64,000 nucleotides of DNA from Aquila chrysaetos chrysaetos (lineage: Eukaryota; Chordata; Aves; Accipitriformes; Accipitridae). The DNA is taken from the NCBI RefSeq assembly GCF_900496995.4, contig NC_044018.1, positions 28,996,047-29,060,046 of the forward strand, read 5' to 3'. The notes below the pieces were generated by a model, which was given only the letters and a program-made list of their open reading frames with translations, searched no databases and was not told the origin of the DNA. This document shows positions 1 to 10,262 of the stretch, piece by piece. The first letter of the stretch is position 1. Each line of letters opens with the position of its first letter. A program made the position numbers and the translations under genes.

Positions 1-1479
1 CGTGGTAATGCCATTGCACTTTGCCTATGCTGCTCTTAGGAGGCAGGGACAAACCCCAGCCCAGGACAAGCTCCTGGCAGCAGAAGCCGAAAAGATCATC
101 AGGAAATGCCTCATTTAAAAAAAGAAAAAGTCGTTCCCCTGCCTCCCGTTCACTGGGCAGACTTGGGAAAGTCTGTTCTCTCCTCCTGCATTTTTTTCCC
201 AGCTTGCCTTTATCCTTGAAGATAACGCTGTGGCTGCTGCAAGACCTGCAGCATTTCTGCATGGGTGCAAAAACCTCTCGGTGATGCGAATCCAGCTGCA
301 CTGACAAAGCTGTCGGTGCAGGAGTTGCATTGATGTGAGGCTGCATTCCTGCTGTGGGTGCTTGGTCCAGGTTCTTGTCTGGACCCACCTTCAGGTGCTG
401 GTAGCAAAATCCAGCACAGAAGATCCATTGCGCACAACATCCCTGATATGAGAGGTCTTGGTGAAGGCTGGGCTGTGAAACGGGACTCCCAGCGTCCAGG
501 TTTGCTCCCTCTGGGCCCAAAGTTTGCACGTCAGAGAATTAAAAACCTGGGAAGTCGGGCAGAGCCTTGGAACCGGGACAGGCTCTCCCTGCCCGGGAAG
601 CCGACCTCATCGGACCGTGCTGCTGCGGGTAACTGCAGGGATAATGAAACTGCTCAACATCTTTTGAAAAAGGCGTAAATCCTCCAAGCTGGCAGCTCTG
701 CAGAAAAAGGAGCCGTCAGCGTTTGAACCAGCAAGACCGCGGCGGTACGAGCAAAGCATCGCGGAGGCAGCTCATCGGCTCATTCCTACACCGGGAGCCG
801 AAGGACAGCAGCGTCTGCTCCCTCCCAAGGGCTGGGATGCTTCAAGAGCAGCAAGGGCTGTCCAAGGGGACGTCGAGACACATCCAGCGCCTGCACTGCG
901 GGGCTGCAGATCACTCCCTGCGGGCTGGTCCCTCTTCCCGGGGCGCGGGTGCTCGGGGGAGTTTGGCTGGGTTTAAACCCCGGCTTTAGTGCATCCTCAG
1001 CTTGAACGTGTTTGCTCTTGCGCGCTCCCTCTCCTCCTTTGCCCTCCAAATCCATTCCAACCCTCTCCTGATCCCCCTAGGGATGCTGGATTGCTGCAGC
1101 CATCAGCACACGCTGCCTGCGGGTCATCTCTATATTCGCCCGCGTAGGTTTTGCCGTGAGTTTTTATGCACCGGCGTTAGCGATGGGTGCATGGTCATGG
1201 GGCTGGGACAGGAGCATATAAAATACGGGCACATGCGTGCGTGCATACGTGGTACGCTCTGCGTATGAGGGCTGCGGGTGGTAGATCTGTGCTCCAACAA
1301 AAGCAACCCGCGCCGGGGTGCTGCTTGGGGCAGCCCTGCGTCCCCCCAGCCTCATGGCTACGCCTGAAATCCCTCGGCAAGAGCTTTTCCAGGGAGGGAG
1401 CGCACCCCATCCCCAACGCCGAGCCGTTGGACACCCTCGGCGGTGCGCCCCGCTAAAAAGCCCCCGAACAAAAGCCCAG
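1..1479. other. GC-rich flank, no gene recognised
   Basis: I see no conserved protein, RNA gene or interspersed repeat here. The short open frames are of the kind expected by chance in GC-rich DNA, overlap one another on both strands, and show no domain. Non-coding 5' exons of FIGNL2 could lie here, because its coding exon starts with a splice acceptor, but nothing in the sequence identifies them. Confidence 0.5.
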
Positions 1480-1830
1480 TTCAGAGTCGCTGCTGAATAG
1501 ATTAACAAGATTTCCATAATTAGGGCGGGCGGGAACAATAGGATTCTCCCCTGCCCAGCCCCCCCTGCCCGCCTTTGTCTTGCGCTGGGGATAATGGGCA
1601 GCAGCGAGGGTGGGAACCGGCCCGGCCATTTGGTCACTGGACAGTAATTTTCTCACACTGCCAAGGGGAGCATTGAAACATCTGTCCCGCTCCGCCGCCT
1701 CATTCACGTCCCATTTCAAACCCCTGACAACTTCTCCCTGCCCGCCGGCCCTCCCCCTCCGCCTGGTTTTCCAGGGTGCGACCAGACTTTCTGGGGATTT
1801 TGGCTTTTTCTTCTCCCAAATGTATCTCGT
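1480..1830. promoter_or_regulatory. Candidate regulatory or 5' exon region upstream of FIGNL2
   Basis: This stretch mixes GC boxes (gggcgggcggg near 1524) with AT-rich, homeobox-like words such as aataggatt, ccataattag and cagtaatttt. That composition differs from the CpG-rich flanks and is typical of constrained non-coding DNA. It is an inference from composition only; no core promoter element or splice donor could be fixed. Confidence 0.25.
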
Positions 1831-2849
1831 CTTTAAAGGGGTCGGATAGAGGCGGGTTTGCTTCTCCATCCTTTCGCGCTCGGGTTTGCTTTGGTGGCAG
1901 CAGCGCCCGTGCAAACCTGTGCCCGTGCATCCCCCCCTGCCCCTCTTCTCGCTGTTTGCGGGACCCGGTGCTCGGGAACAGGGCTGGAGGAGCAGCCCCA
2001 GCTCGTGCCGTGATGGTGGGCTTCCAGCCGCACACCGCGGCATTGGCCACCCTCTTGCAGGCTCTTAAAAAAGCAGTTCCCATCACCGGGCTCGTCTGTA
2101 GGGACCAGTTTTTAGCTGCCGTCGGAGCAGCGGGGTTCAGGCGTTGGCATCGATCCCTGCTATGGGGAAAAGCCGGGCGCTCCTCGGAGAAGTGACCGTC
2201 GTCACGTGGGGGTTCGTGTCTGTCCTCAGGGTGTGTTGTCCTCAGAAATGAAGCTCACGCTGCCTGATGCTGTCTTGCAGGAGAAGACTGACATAGAATT
2301 GCTTGGGCTGTGGGCTGCCACGTCCTCCCTTCTCCAGGAGGGATGGGTGAGGGTGAGGGTGTCCGTGCCGCCGTCAAGGGCGGCTGCTTCCCGGCTTCAG
2401 AAGAAACAGCCTGGAAATGTCACCGGGATTTGCCGGTCGTGATGGTGGCACCTCGTTCCTGCCACGCTGCTCCGCAGTGAGCCCCTGTGCCATGGTGGAT
2501 GCTGGAGCAATCGGCCACCTCCCGGGTGCCTCCCAAACCCCTTTTCTCCTCCCCTGAGCCCCAGGCATTTGCAGTCTGTATTTTTTTGGGAGACCAAAAG
2601 CAGCTGCCGTCTGCACACTGTACACCACCACACAGTGGTCTGAACAAGGATGGAAACTCCTGGTGCTTTAGTTCCTTCAAAAAAAAATATCTTTTTTTAA
2701 AAATGTCTTATTCCTCACGGAGTCGTCCAAACCCTCATTTTTCCCTTTAATAGCTTCTCAGTGCTTTTTGCTCGCAGGCAGAGGGAAGGGCCCCCTCCGT
2801 CCCTCTGCGTCCAGCCAGACCGCGCGTACGGCTCGGGGAAAAATCTGCT
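1831..2849. other. Intergenic or 5' intron DNA, nothing recognised
   Basis: GC-rich DNA without a recognisable exon, repeat or RNA gene. An A/T homopolymer pair near 2680-2700 is the only local oddity. Confidence 0.5.
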
Positions 2850-3140
2850 GCAGGAGCGCAGGTTTATTGGGCAGCGTTCTCCTTTGTGTTCATTAAAAAG
2901 GGCCCTTTCCCGCAGGCTGTCGTGGCTGTCTCTGTCTGAGCATTTATCTATCGGGAGCACTTTAATAATGGCCAGTAAATGCAGGGAGGATGCCGGATAA
3001 AGCCACGCAAAGCCGCCATTTAAATCCTCTTGTGTAAGTTTGATATCCAAAGTGGAAGTACAAATGCCATATAAGTCAATTAAAGCATTAAGTAATCTAA
3101 TTGTGCTGTGGTCACAAAGTGGCTTAAAGGCTGAGAGAGG
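2850..3140. promoter_or_regulatory. Candidate conserved non-coding element upstream of FIGNL2
   Basis: About 290 bases of AT-richer DNA sit sharply inside GC-rich flanks. They contain many short AT-core words (tttattgggc, cattaaaaag, atttatctat, tttaataatgg, ccatttaaat, tcaattaaag, gtaatctaattg) that resemble homeodomain, SOX and MEF2-like sites. There is no coding potential of note. The enhancer reading is inference and needs cross-species alignment. Confidence 0.3.
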
Positions 3141-3579
3141 CGAGTGAGTGGTACACGAGGTCCCCTCCCGGCTCCTACTTTAGCCGTCCCCCGAGGCGCT
3201 GGGCATAAGGGCGGGGGGAGACTGGGGGGCCGGGAGGGGGGACCCCACGCTTCGGGTGGTGATGGGGGACACTGCCACCACCCTCTGCGGGTGCTCGGGG
3301 GCCACCCGGTATTTGGGGGTTGGAGCAAGAGAGGGCGATGCCGACCTCGGTGCAGGGGTGGGTCTGGGCACGACCGTGGTGTTTCTGTCTTCCCCTTTGC
3401 TGGAGAAATTGTTTTGGTGGGGTCACGCACGGTCCATCAGTGCCGGCACTGGTGCCAGGGGGTGGGCAAAGGGATGTCGGCAAAGGCTTGCGCTCAGCCC
3501 GGGGCGACGGGCAGCTTCCCACGTGCATGTGTGTGTGCGTGCAGTGCAGCCCCTATTTCCCTGGCCACCTGGCTACACG

Positions 3580-3636
3580 CTATTAATATGCTATTAATAT
3601 TATATGCATTATAATTATAACATTATAATTATACTC
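3580..3636. repeat. AT-rich low-complexity tract
   Basis: Alternating and repeated attaatat and cattataatta words form a short AT-rich simple tract in otherwise GC-rich DNA about 430 bases before the FIGNL2 coding exon. Confidence 0.7.
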
Positions 3637-4040
3637 TGCTCCAGGTGGAGCGTCTCAGGGCAGGGTCGTCCTGCGGCTACGTGTGCCGATGCTCGGCACC
3701 GCGGCGCTGCCGACAGCACTGGGGGCTGCGCGGTTCGTTATCGCCTTGGCTTGCCGTGGTTTGATAACCTGAATATTTTATTCTGTTGGACGATGCGGCC
3801 ATCGTAGCTTGAGCTGGCTGGGTTCTCTGAAGTGCTCACGGTTGCTGTTCCTGGGGGATGTTTGCACTGGTGGTGGTCAAGGGGATTTTTGCATGGGAAA
3901 ATGAGAGCATGAGCATAATTGAGAGCACGTGTTTGCCGTCAGGAGGTGCAATGTGGTCCAGAAGGACGGGGCGGTACGGTGGGTTTTGGAGATCCCCAGC
4001 GCAGGGAGGCGCTCGTCCCTGTTTTGCTGCTCTCACCCTG

Positions 4041-4060
4041 CGCCGTCCTGTCATCCGCAG
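4041..4060 (+). other. FIGNL2: Splice acceptor before the FIGNL2 coding exon
   Basis: A pyrimidine-rich run followed by tcatccgcag ends at 4060, eleven bases before the start codon at 4072. The open frame continues upstream of 4072, but that part shows no similarity to the fidgetin family and is taken as intron. The 5'UTR exon or exons lie further left and are not located. Confidence 0.65.
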
Positions 4061-4071
4061 GTCTGTCGAAG

Positions 4072-6273
4072 ATGCACTGGTCACCAGAGCATGCCCAGTC
4101 CCTGAACCAGTGGCCGGAGCAGCACCTCGACGTCTCCTCCACCACCTCCTCGCCAGCCCACAAGTCCGACCTCTACCCCAGCACCCGCCAGCGCTTCAAC
4201 TACGCCTGGGCCAACGACGACATTTCGGCGCTCACCGCCTCCAACCTCCTCAAGAGGTACGCCGAGAAGTACTCGGGGGTGCTGGACGCGCCCTACGAGC
4301 GCCCGGCGCTGAGCGGCTACGGGGATGGAGCCTTCGGGCCGGTTAACGGGCAGAAGGGCGACGGGGAGCCCTGGCCGGTGGCACACGGCTCCGACGGTGC
4401 CTACCCCTTGACCCCCATCCACGATGGCCTCCCCGGCGCCAAGGGGGTGGTGCCGCCCGCCGTCCCCCCCAGCGGCGGGGCCATCGGGCTCGGCGGTTCC
4501 CCCGTGGTGTCTGCCAACCTCGCCGATCCCATGTACCCCGCTAACTCCTGCGGGGGAGCCGCTGCCGGCTCCGGCGGGCTCGGGGCATCTCAGGAGTACC
4601 CCTCAGGCTACGGTGGCACCTACTTGCCCTCCGGCTACTGCACCCAGCCGGCGGCAGCGCTCCCCCCGCCGCACCCCCCTGCCCTCCATGGCTCCGGGCT
4701 CCTGCAGCCCCCGCACCCCTCGCCCGCCCTGGTACCGGGCTACGGCTCCTCCGGCACGATGTACAACTACGCCGCCGGCAGCTACCCGCCGCAGCCGGGC
4801 TACGGGACCATCCACCCGCCCCATCCCTCCGCCTCCTACCTGCCCTCCGGCATCGCGGCGCCCACCCCCATCCCGGCCCCGCCGCCCGCCGCCCGCCCGC
4901 CCGGGGTCCCTGGCTACGGCTACCAGGGGGCCGGCTTGGCCCCCCTGGCCGTGCCGCCCCTCGGCACCGAGGCGGCGGGCGCCCTGAAGAGGAAGGCTTT
5001 CGACATCTCCGGCGGGGAGGACGAGGCGGAGGGCAGGTATAGGAAATACAGCTACGAGCAGCCAAAGTCCCCCTACCCCATGTCGGACAACGGCGAGTGC
5101 CGGGGCAACGGGTTCAGCGGCAGCGCCGAGTCCCCCCAGGTGGCCTTCAAACCCGGGAAGCGGCCGGCGGGCGCTGGGAATGCCGAGGAGCACGCCGGCA
5201 AGTACGGCGGGCAGCCGATGAAGAGTATGGTCTCGCCACCTTACGGCGCTGGGGACGCTCCGCTGCGGCCGGCGGAGCCCTTCGAGAAGTTCAGCCCCCC
5301 GCTCGCCAACGGGGAACAGGCAGCCGAGCCGGGACCCCCCTTCCCGCTGCGGCTGCCCCCCAAAGCGCCGGTCTTCGGCAGCCCGCCGGTGGAGGAGCAA
5401 CCCAAGAACGTCGACCCCCTGGTCTTGGAGCTGGTGAACACCAAGGTCGTGGAGCGGGGGCCGCCCGTGCAGTGGACGGACATCGCCGGGCAGGTCTCCG
5501 TGAAGGCCACCATCGAGGAAGAGCTGGTGTGGCCCATCCTGCGTCCCGGCGCCTACACCGGGGCGAGCCGGCCGCCGCGAACCATCCTGCTGTTCGGTCC
5601 CCACGGCACGGGGAAGACCCTGCTGAGCCGGTGCATCTCCACCCAGCTGGGCTCCACCTTGCTGAAGCTCAGTGGGAAGACCCTGCTCTCCACCTGGAAA
5701 GCCGAAGCCGAGAAGATCCTGCAGACCGTCTTCTTCGTGGCCAGCTGCCGGCAGCCCGCGGTGGTGCTCATCACCGAGGCCGAGTCCTTGCTGGTGGCCC
5801 GGGCTGGCGAGGACGGCAGCCAGGTGAGCAACCTCAAATCCCAGCTCCTCTCCTACCTGGACAACGTGGCTACCTCATCCGAGCAGAACGTGGTCGTCAT
5901 CGGGACCACCTCCCGGCCGGGCAGCATGGACGAAGCTTCCCACCGGCGCTTCGCCAAGCGGTTCTACATCTCCCCGCCGGACAGCATCGCCCGGCGGCAG
6001 ATCCTCCATCACGCCCTGGCTCAGCAGAACTCCTGCCTGAGCGAGCGGGAGATGGCGTCTCTGGTGCAGCACACGGAGAGCTTCTCGGGCAGCGAGCTGG
6101 TCCAGCTCTGCCAGCACGCCGGGGCCACCACGCTGCACGGTTTGCCGGGCCAGATCCAGCCCACCTCCTACCAGGACTTCGAGAAGGCGTTCTGCAAGGT
6201 CCACCCCGCCGCCTCCCAGAAGGAGCTGGACTTGTTCCTGGAGTGGGATAAAATGTACGGCACCAGGCACTGA
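4072..6273 (+). CDS. FIGNL2: Fidgetin-like protein 2, AAA+ ATPase (microtubule-severing family)
   Basis: One uninterrupted coding exon gives 733 residues starting MHWSPEHAQSLNQWPEQHLD, the conserved fidgetin-like 2 amino terminus; this and the acceptor just upstream fix the start. Residues 1-80 are the conserved N-terminal part (DDISALTASNLLKRYAEKYS). Residues about 80-300 are a low-complexity Pro/Gly/Tyr/Ala linker. The AAA+ core covers about 465-733. Walker A GPHGTGKT is at 509-516, with the lysine at 515. The Walker B strand at 564-571 reads VVLITEAE, so the usual D-D/E pair is replaced. Sensor 1 (VVVIGTTSRP) has Thr where most relatives have Asn. The arginine-finger segment is EASHRRFAKRF, and the C-terminal Vps4-like helix ends EWDKMYGTRH. 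In mammals FIGNL2 is reported to act on cell-edge microtubules in migration and axon growth; severing here is inferred from family. It is about 80 residues longer than my recollection of the human protein, through the linker. Codon use is very GC-rich (CpG island). It converges with SCN8A. Confidence 0.96.
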   Translation: MHWSPEHAQSLNQWPEQHLDVSSTTSSPAHKSDLYPSTRQRFNYAWANDDISALTASNLLKRYAEKYSGVLDAPYERPALSGYGDGAFGPVNGQKGDGEPWPVAHGSDGAYPLTPIHDGLPGAKGVVPPAVPPSGGAIGLGGSPVVSANLADPMYPANSCGGAAAGSGGLGASQEYPSGYGGTYLPSGYCTQPAAALPPPHPPALHGSGLLQPPHPSPALVPGYGSSGTMYNYAAGSYPPQPGYGTIHPPHPSASYLPSGIAAPTPIPAPPPAARPPGVPGYGYQGAGLAPLAVPPLGTEAAGALKRKAFDISGGEDEAEGRYRKYSYEQPKSPYPMSDNGECRGNGFSGSAESPQVAFKPGKRPAGAGNAEEHAGKYGGQPMKSMVSPPYGAGDAPLRPAEPFEKFSPPLANGEQAAEPGPPFPLRLPPKAPVFGSPPVEEQPKNVDPLVLELVNTKVVERGPPVQWTDIAGQVSVKATIEEELVWPILRPGAYTGASRPPRTILLFGPHGTGKTLLSRCISTQLGSTLLKLSGKTLLSTWKAEAEKILQTVFFVASCRQPAVVLITEAESLLVARAGEDGSQVSNLKSQLLSYLDNVATSSEQNVVVIGTTSRPGSMDEASHRRFAKRFYISPPDSIARRQILHHALAQQNSCLSEREMASLVQHTESFSGSELVQLCQHAGATTLHGLPGQIQPTSYQDFEKAFCKVHPAASQKELDLFLEWDKMYGTRH

Positions 6274-6707
6274 CGGCGCGGCAGCGGCGGGGACCGGGGC
6301 GGGGGGTGCGGGGACGGACCCTTCGCCCCCAGCCCGAGGCTCCGAGGTCGGTTTTGGGACTCGGCCGATGAACGCAGGGTTTGGAGGGGCCGGGCTGGGG
6401 TCGGCGGGGGCTCCGGTTCTCCCCCAGAGCCACGCCGGGGCCGGACCCCCTCCTCCCGAAGGGCAGGAGACCCCCGGACAGCCCCGACGGCAGCACGACG
6501 TACCTCTTCTTGACTATTTCGGACTCGGCCGGGCTTTTCCTCTCCTTGTTTTTTCGGAAGCCGTCGCCCACTGAACTCAGGATAACCTATTTATTATTTT
6601 CCCGTTCATCCGTCCCTGGACCAGCGATGCAGCGAGCGGGGCCGGAGGCGAGTCGGGATCCGGCTTTCCGGCATCGGATGCACGAGCTCCCCCGTCTACC
6701 CAGAGGC

Positions 6708-6711
<4 letters not shown>

Positions 6712-6738
<27 letters not shown>
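6712..6738. repeat. T27 homopolymer
   Basis: An uninterrupted run of 27 T lies in the FIGNL2 3'UTR. On the plus-strand transcript it is a poly(U) stretch. Its length is likely to vary between individuals and to be error-prone in sequencing. Confidence 0.95.
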
Positions 6739-6845
6739 GATTGCTTTTATTGTTCCTAACAGAAATACCTCGGGCGTCTTTTGAGCAAAGCAGCCCCCCT
6801 TGCACGTGGCACGAGCAGCCCGGCGGCGATGTCCTTGATCGGGGA

Positions 6846-6879
6846 AGGGGGTGGGGGGGGAGTGGGGGGGGGGGGGACA
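6846..6879 (+). repeat. G-rich tract with quadruplex potential
   Basis: Consecutive G runs of four, seven or eight and about twelve bases separated by single t and agt give at least four G-tracts within 35 bases, which meets the usual sequence rule for a G-quadruplex. It lies in the FIGNL2 3'UTR, so an RNA quadruplex is possible; this is inference. Confidence 0.6.
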
Positions 6880-8458
6880 CAAAACCAGGGGGTTTTGGAG
6901 TAAAATGCTGTAGATTGTTTAATATACTAGACTTGGTTTTTTATTTTTGTAAGGTATGTAGTATTTTTTTGTTTTTTCTTTTTAACTACTCAGGAAAAGA
7001 ATTACCTCAGAAAAAAAAAAAAAAAGAATGTGTTTTTAAAAACTCTTTTTATCTTCTCAGAAAAGGAAAAAGAGATTTTTAAGAGTTTTCAGACCTGGGA
7101 CAAAGCTGCCTCGTGTGTTTGCTTCCAAAAAGGGTGACAGAAAGAAGGAAGAAAGAAAAAAAAAAAAACTTGAAGCTGTTACAAAGATGAAAGTTGAATG
7201 TATTTTGGGTGCTTTTCACGTATATTATGCCATAATTTTATTTTAATTTTTTTTTTTTTTTAACATTGTTATTGTAGCGTTTGGTGGAGTAACGTGTCTT
7301 CAACGGAAAGAGTATTAGTGCTGTAGTTTGGAAGCTGTCGCTAGCACCACTTTTTGGATCAGGTTGGGTCCGTCACCCTCCAGCATCTCCCGCTGCATCC
7401 CGGGGCTGGGGCCCGGGGGTGCGGGGAGGGGGCACCCACCCCTGTGCAAGGCTGGGGCCGGGGGGTGGGATCCTCCTCCCGGTGTCATTTTTGCACTGGG
7501 GATGGGGCCGCGGGGGAGGACGAGGGCACGGCGCTCCCTTTTCACATGAAATAAGGGATTTTTTTTGGCTTCCCACCGCAGTCACCACCTCTGCGCACCG
7601 AGAAGCCCCGGCAGAGGCTGACGGTGGCCGCAAAATTTGGGGAAATCACTTTTCCCCCCCCCAAAAAAAAGTCTAGCAGGGCTGATGATGGGCTGCAGGG
7701 TTTTGCCCTGGGTGCTCCTTGCCCTCCCCTGGGGGGGGGCCGGGCTGCGGGGGTCAGGACACAGCCCAGCTCCCCCCTTCTTGCTGACCACCGGCGGATG
7801 AAAAGCTGCGTTACACAAAGCATGAACCCACTGCACGTCCACCTGACCCCCCCCGCCCCAAAACCCGCTTCGCATCGCCGGGTGGGGTTGGGTTTTTTTT
7901 CCTCAATTAAAAAAAAATATTAATTTTTTTTTTTTTCTTTTTTTAGAGCTCTATATTGTACTGGGGGGAGGCAGCTGCTCCGGGGCTGCCCAGCCAGCCA
8001 CTGGCACCGGCCGCTGCTCAGAGCAGCCCCCCCCATAACCTCAGGGTCTGCGCACGCAGAGAGGACGCATCCCTCGCAGGGGCTTCCCCCCCCCCCAATT
8101 GCAGAAGTGATGCATCTGCCAGCTTTGGGATGTTTTCCCAATTTTTGTTGCAGTTTCCCATTTAAGCGTGCACGGGAGTGCGCAGGCAGCTGCCTGTGTG
8201 CAAAGGGCATTACCGGGGCAGATGCCCCCCACCCCGGCTTCCAAAAAGTGGTACTGGGTTCCTGAAGACTTTTTATTATTATTATTATCATATTTGACTT
8301 TGTACACTCTCTGTAACCATTTCTACCTCATTTTGCAACATATTGTACATGAAAGTATTTAATTCATGTCTTATTAATGTCTGAAAAAGAAATGCTTTTG
8401 AACTGTAATGGTCTACCTCAAGAAATGCTGTATTTTAAAAAGAAAAGTATTACACAGT

Positions 8459-8464
8459 ATTAAA
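8459..8464 (+). terminator. FIGNL2: Poly(A) signal ATTAAA of FIGNL2
   Basis: ATTAAA, the most common variant hexamer, ends the AU-rich region. GC-rich, non-UTR-like DNA starts about 30 bases later, which fits cleavage near 8480. Confidence 0.6.
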
Positions 8465-8709
8465 GAGATTACATGAATGCCCGGCTGACAGCCTGCACTG
8501 CCTTCTCCCAGCCCTCGCCCCCCCCAGGCTTTTTTAGCCCCTGGGGGGTGCTGGCACATGGTGGGTGGGTGGGTATTGGGGTGGGGGCTCTGGGGGGGGG
8601 GGGCAGATATTGCAGGGGACAGAAGGGACATGGGGGGGATATTGCAGGGGTGGGGGGGTATTAACAGCCAGGGGAAGGGCAGAGCCTCAGCCCTCCCCCC
8701 TTCTTGTTA

Positions 8710-8827
8710 ATGGTGGGGGGGTCCAGGTGTGCCCCCTTCCCTCTTTAGGGGATTAGGGGGGTCCAGGTGTGCTCCCTTCCCTCGTTAGATGGGGGGGTCC
8801 AGGCGTGCCCCCTCCCCTCGTTAGGGC
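8710..8827. repeat. G-rich minisatellite, three copies
   Basis: Three copies of a unit built as a G run, gtccaggtgtgcccccttcc, then ctcgttag begin their gtccagg core at 8721, 8761 and 8797, so the period is 36-40 bases. The copies differ by single bases and in G-run length. Only the tandem pattern is directly seen; no function is suggested. Confidence 0.85.
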
Positions 8828-9249
8828 AGAGGCCCCAGGTAGAGCTGGCTGGGGGCAGTGGGTCCTGAGGTTCTGCTGAGGAGGGGTCCCTGCTGGAAGG
8901 GCCCCCCCAGGTCCTGGGGGGCTGCTGCTGGTGAGGACCCAGCCAGTACCTGCAGGTACGAGGGGCGACTGTGGGGGGGTCGTGAGGATGGGGGGGGGGG
9001 TTTGCCTGTGCTGCCTGGCTGCGAGCTTTGCTCTGTAGTGCCTGGGCTGGCTCGGGGTTGGTTCTGGGTTAATTTTCTCTTTGTCAGTTGGGTTGAGTTT
9101 TTAGTGCTTTTTTTTAAGCTGAATTACTTGTGTTGAGCACTGCTGCTCCCCCACATTTTATTTCTCAGAGTTTGCTGCAACTCATGAATTCCGGAGTATT
9201 CATTTACCTCATCCCGGTTTCTTTTTTTTTTGTGTGTGTGAAGTTATAC

Positions 9250-10262
9250 GCTTGGACAATTATGTATCCTGAAATCGGTTAATTCGGTTAATCAGTTCCC
9301 CCGTGTCCGGGGCAATTTCCGAGTCGTAGGAGCGATTCTGAGTGAGCTTTGCTCCAGTCGGGAAAAGGGCGGCTGCGGTGAGAGCTGCGGCAAAGGCTGC
9401 GATTTCAGCATCGCTGTGGGCGTGCAATGGGGGGGGGATCCCTGCCGATGCCCCCCCCCCCCCCCCGCCTTGGCAGATGCCAGCACGGCCCCCACCGATC
9501 TCGGCAGGGAGGGTTTCCCATGTCGATGTTCCCACGCAATCCAAACGTGCTCGCGTTCTCCTCTAGTTCTGCGTGGATCGGAGCGCCCGGTCGATGGCGG
9601 GGCTCTGCGTTATCGATAACCAGAGACGTTTCGCCGCCAGCTCCGGCGGGCGATGAGGCTCCGTGAATGCCACCTGCCCTGAGCATCCCTGTCCCCCCGC
9701 GTCGCTGTGACCCCAAAGGAGGGGACGCTCATCCCTGGTGGCTGCGTGGGATGGGACCCGGCTCCCTCCATCCCTGTGGGATCCTGGCCGTGCCACAGAG
9801 ATGGATTTTTCGCCCTTGGCTGCTGTTATTCATGGAAATAAGGGGAAAAGTGGCTCCCAGCCCATGGCTGCTTGTTTGTTTGTTATCTCGAGGGCCTCGG
9901 GCAGGCTAATAAATGTACCCCCCCACGCACCTCTACCCCTGGGTTCTGTCTTTGCACCCAGCTCAGGAGTTAAGCTCATTAGCAATAGCAGGCGTGCAGC
10001 CCGCCGCAGAGGGGCCCTGCGTCCCAGAGCAGAAATAATTGTGGCAATTAGCGCGGCAGCTTCAGGTTTTTCAGTGGGTGGGAGGGCGAGGAATCGGGTG
10101 CCGGACCCCCCCTCCCAGTACAGGAGGGGACATGGTGGCATCCGTGGCCGGGAGGTGTCCAGAGCCTTTGTGCTTGTGCTGGCCGTATCCGGAACAATGC
10201 GGCAGGCAGCTCCGGCCTTTTATCAGGACCCCTGAGGTTACGGCACTATGAATAAATTACTT
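9250..10262. promoter_or_regulatory. AT-richer islands between FIGNL2 and TMDD1, possible enhancers
   Basis: Two islands stand out from the GC-rich flanks. One near 9270-9350 contains ggttaattcggttaatcag. The other near 9950-10260 contains tcattagcaatag, aataattgtggcaattagcg and tgaataaattac. The clustered TAAT/ATTA cores resemble homeodomain-rich enhancers. Nothing coding is seen. This is a composition-based guess. Confidence 0.25.

Larger units (their letters stand above)
6274..8480 (+). other. FIGNL2: FIGNL2 3'UTR (predicted)
   Basis: Composition changes from GC-rich just after the stop to long A, T, G and C homopolymers and then AU-rich DNA. The last 200 bases before the ATTAAA at 8459 are AT-rich, U-run containing and repeat-free, as in conserved vertebrate 3'UTR ends. 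No competing AATAAA on the + strand was seen between the stop and this point. The end position near 8480 is an estimate from the poly(A) signal. Confidence 0.6.

Noticed and set aside
1453..2043. 196-residue minus-strand open frame upstream of FIGNL2
   Set aside because: Low-complexity GC-driven composition with no domain or splice context.
4603..5604. 333-residue open frame antisense to FIGNL2
   Set aside because: It mirrors the GC-rich coding exon, is Gly/Arg/Val-rich without a domain, and FIGNL2 in the other strand is certain.
5097..6251. 384-residue second-frame reading of the FIGNL2 exon
   Set aside because: An Arg/Gly/Ala-rich shadow of the real frame caused by high third-position GC.
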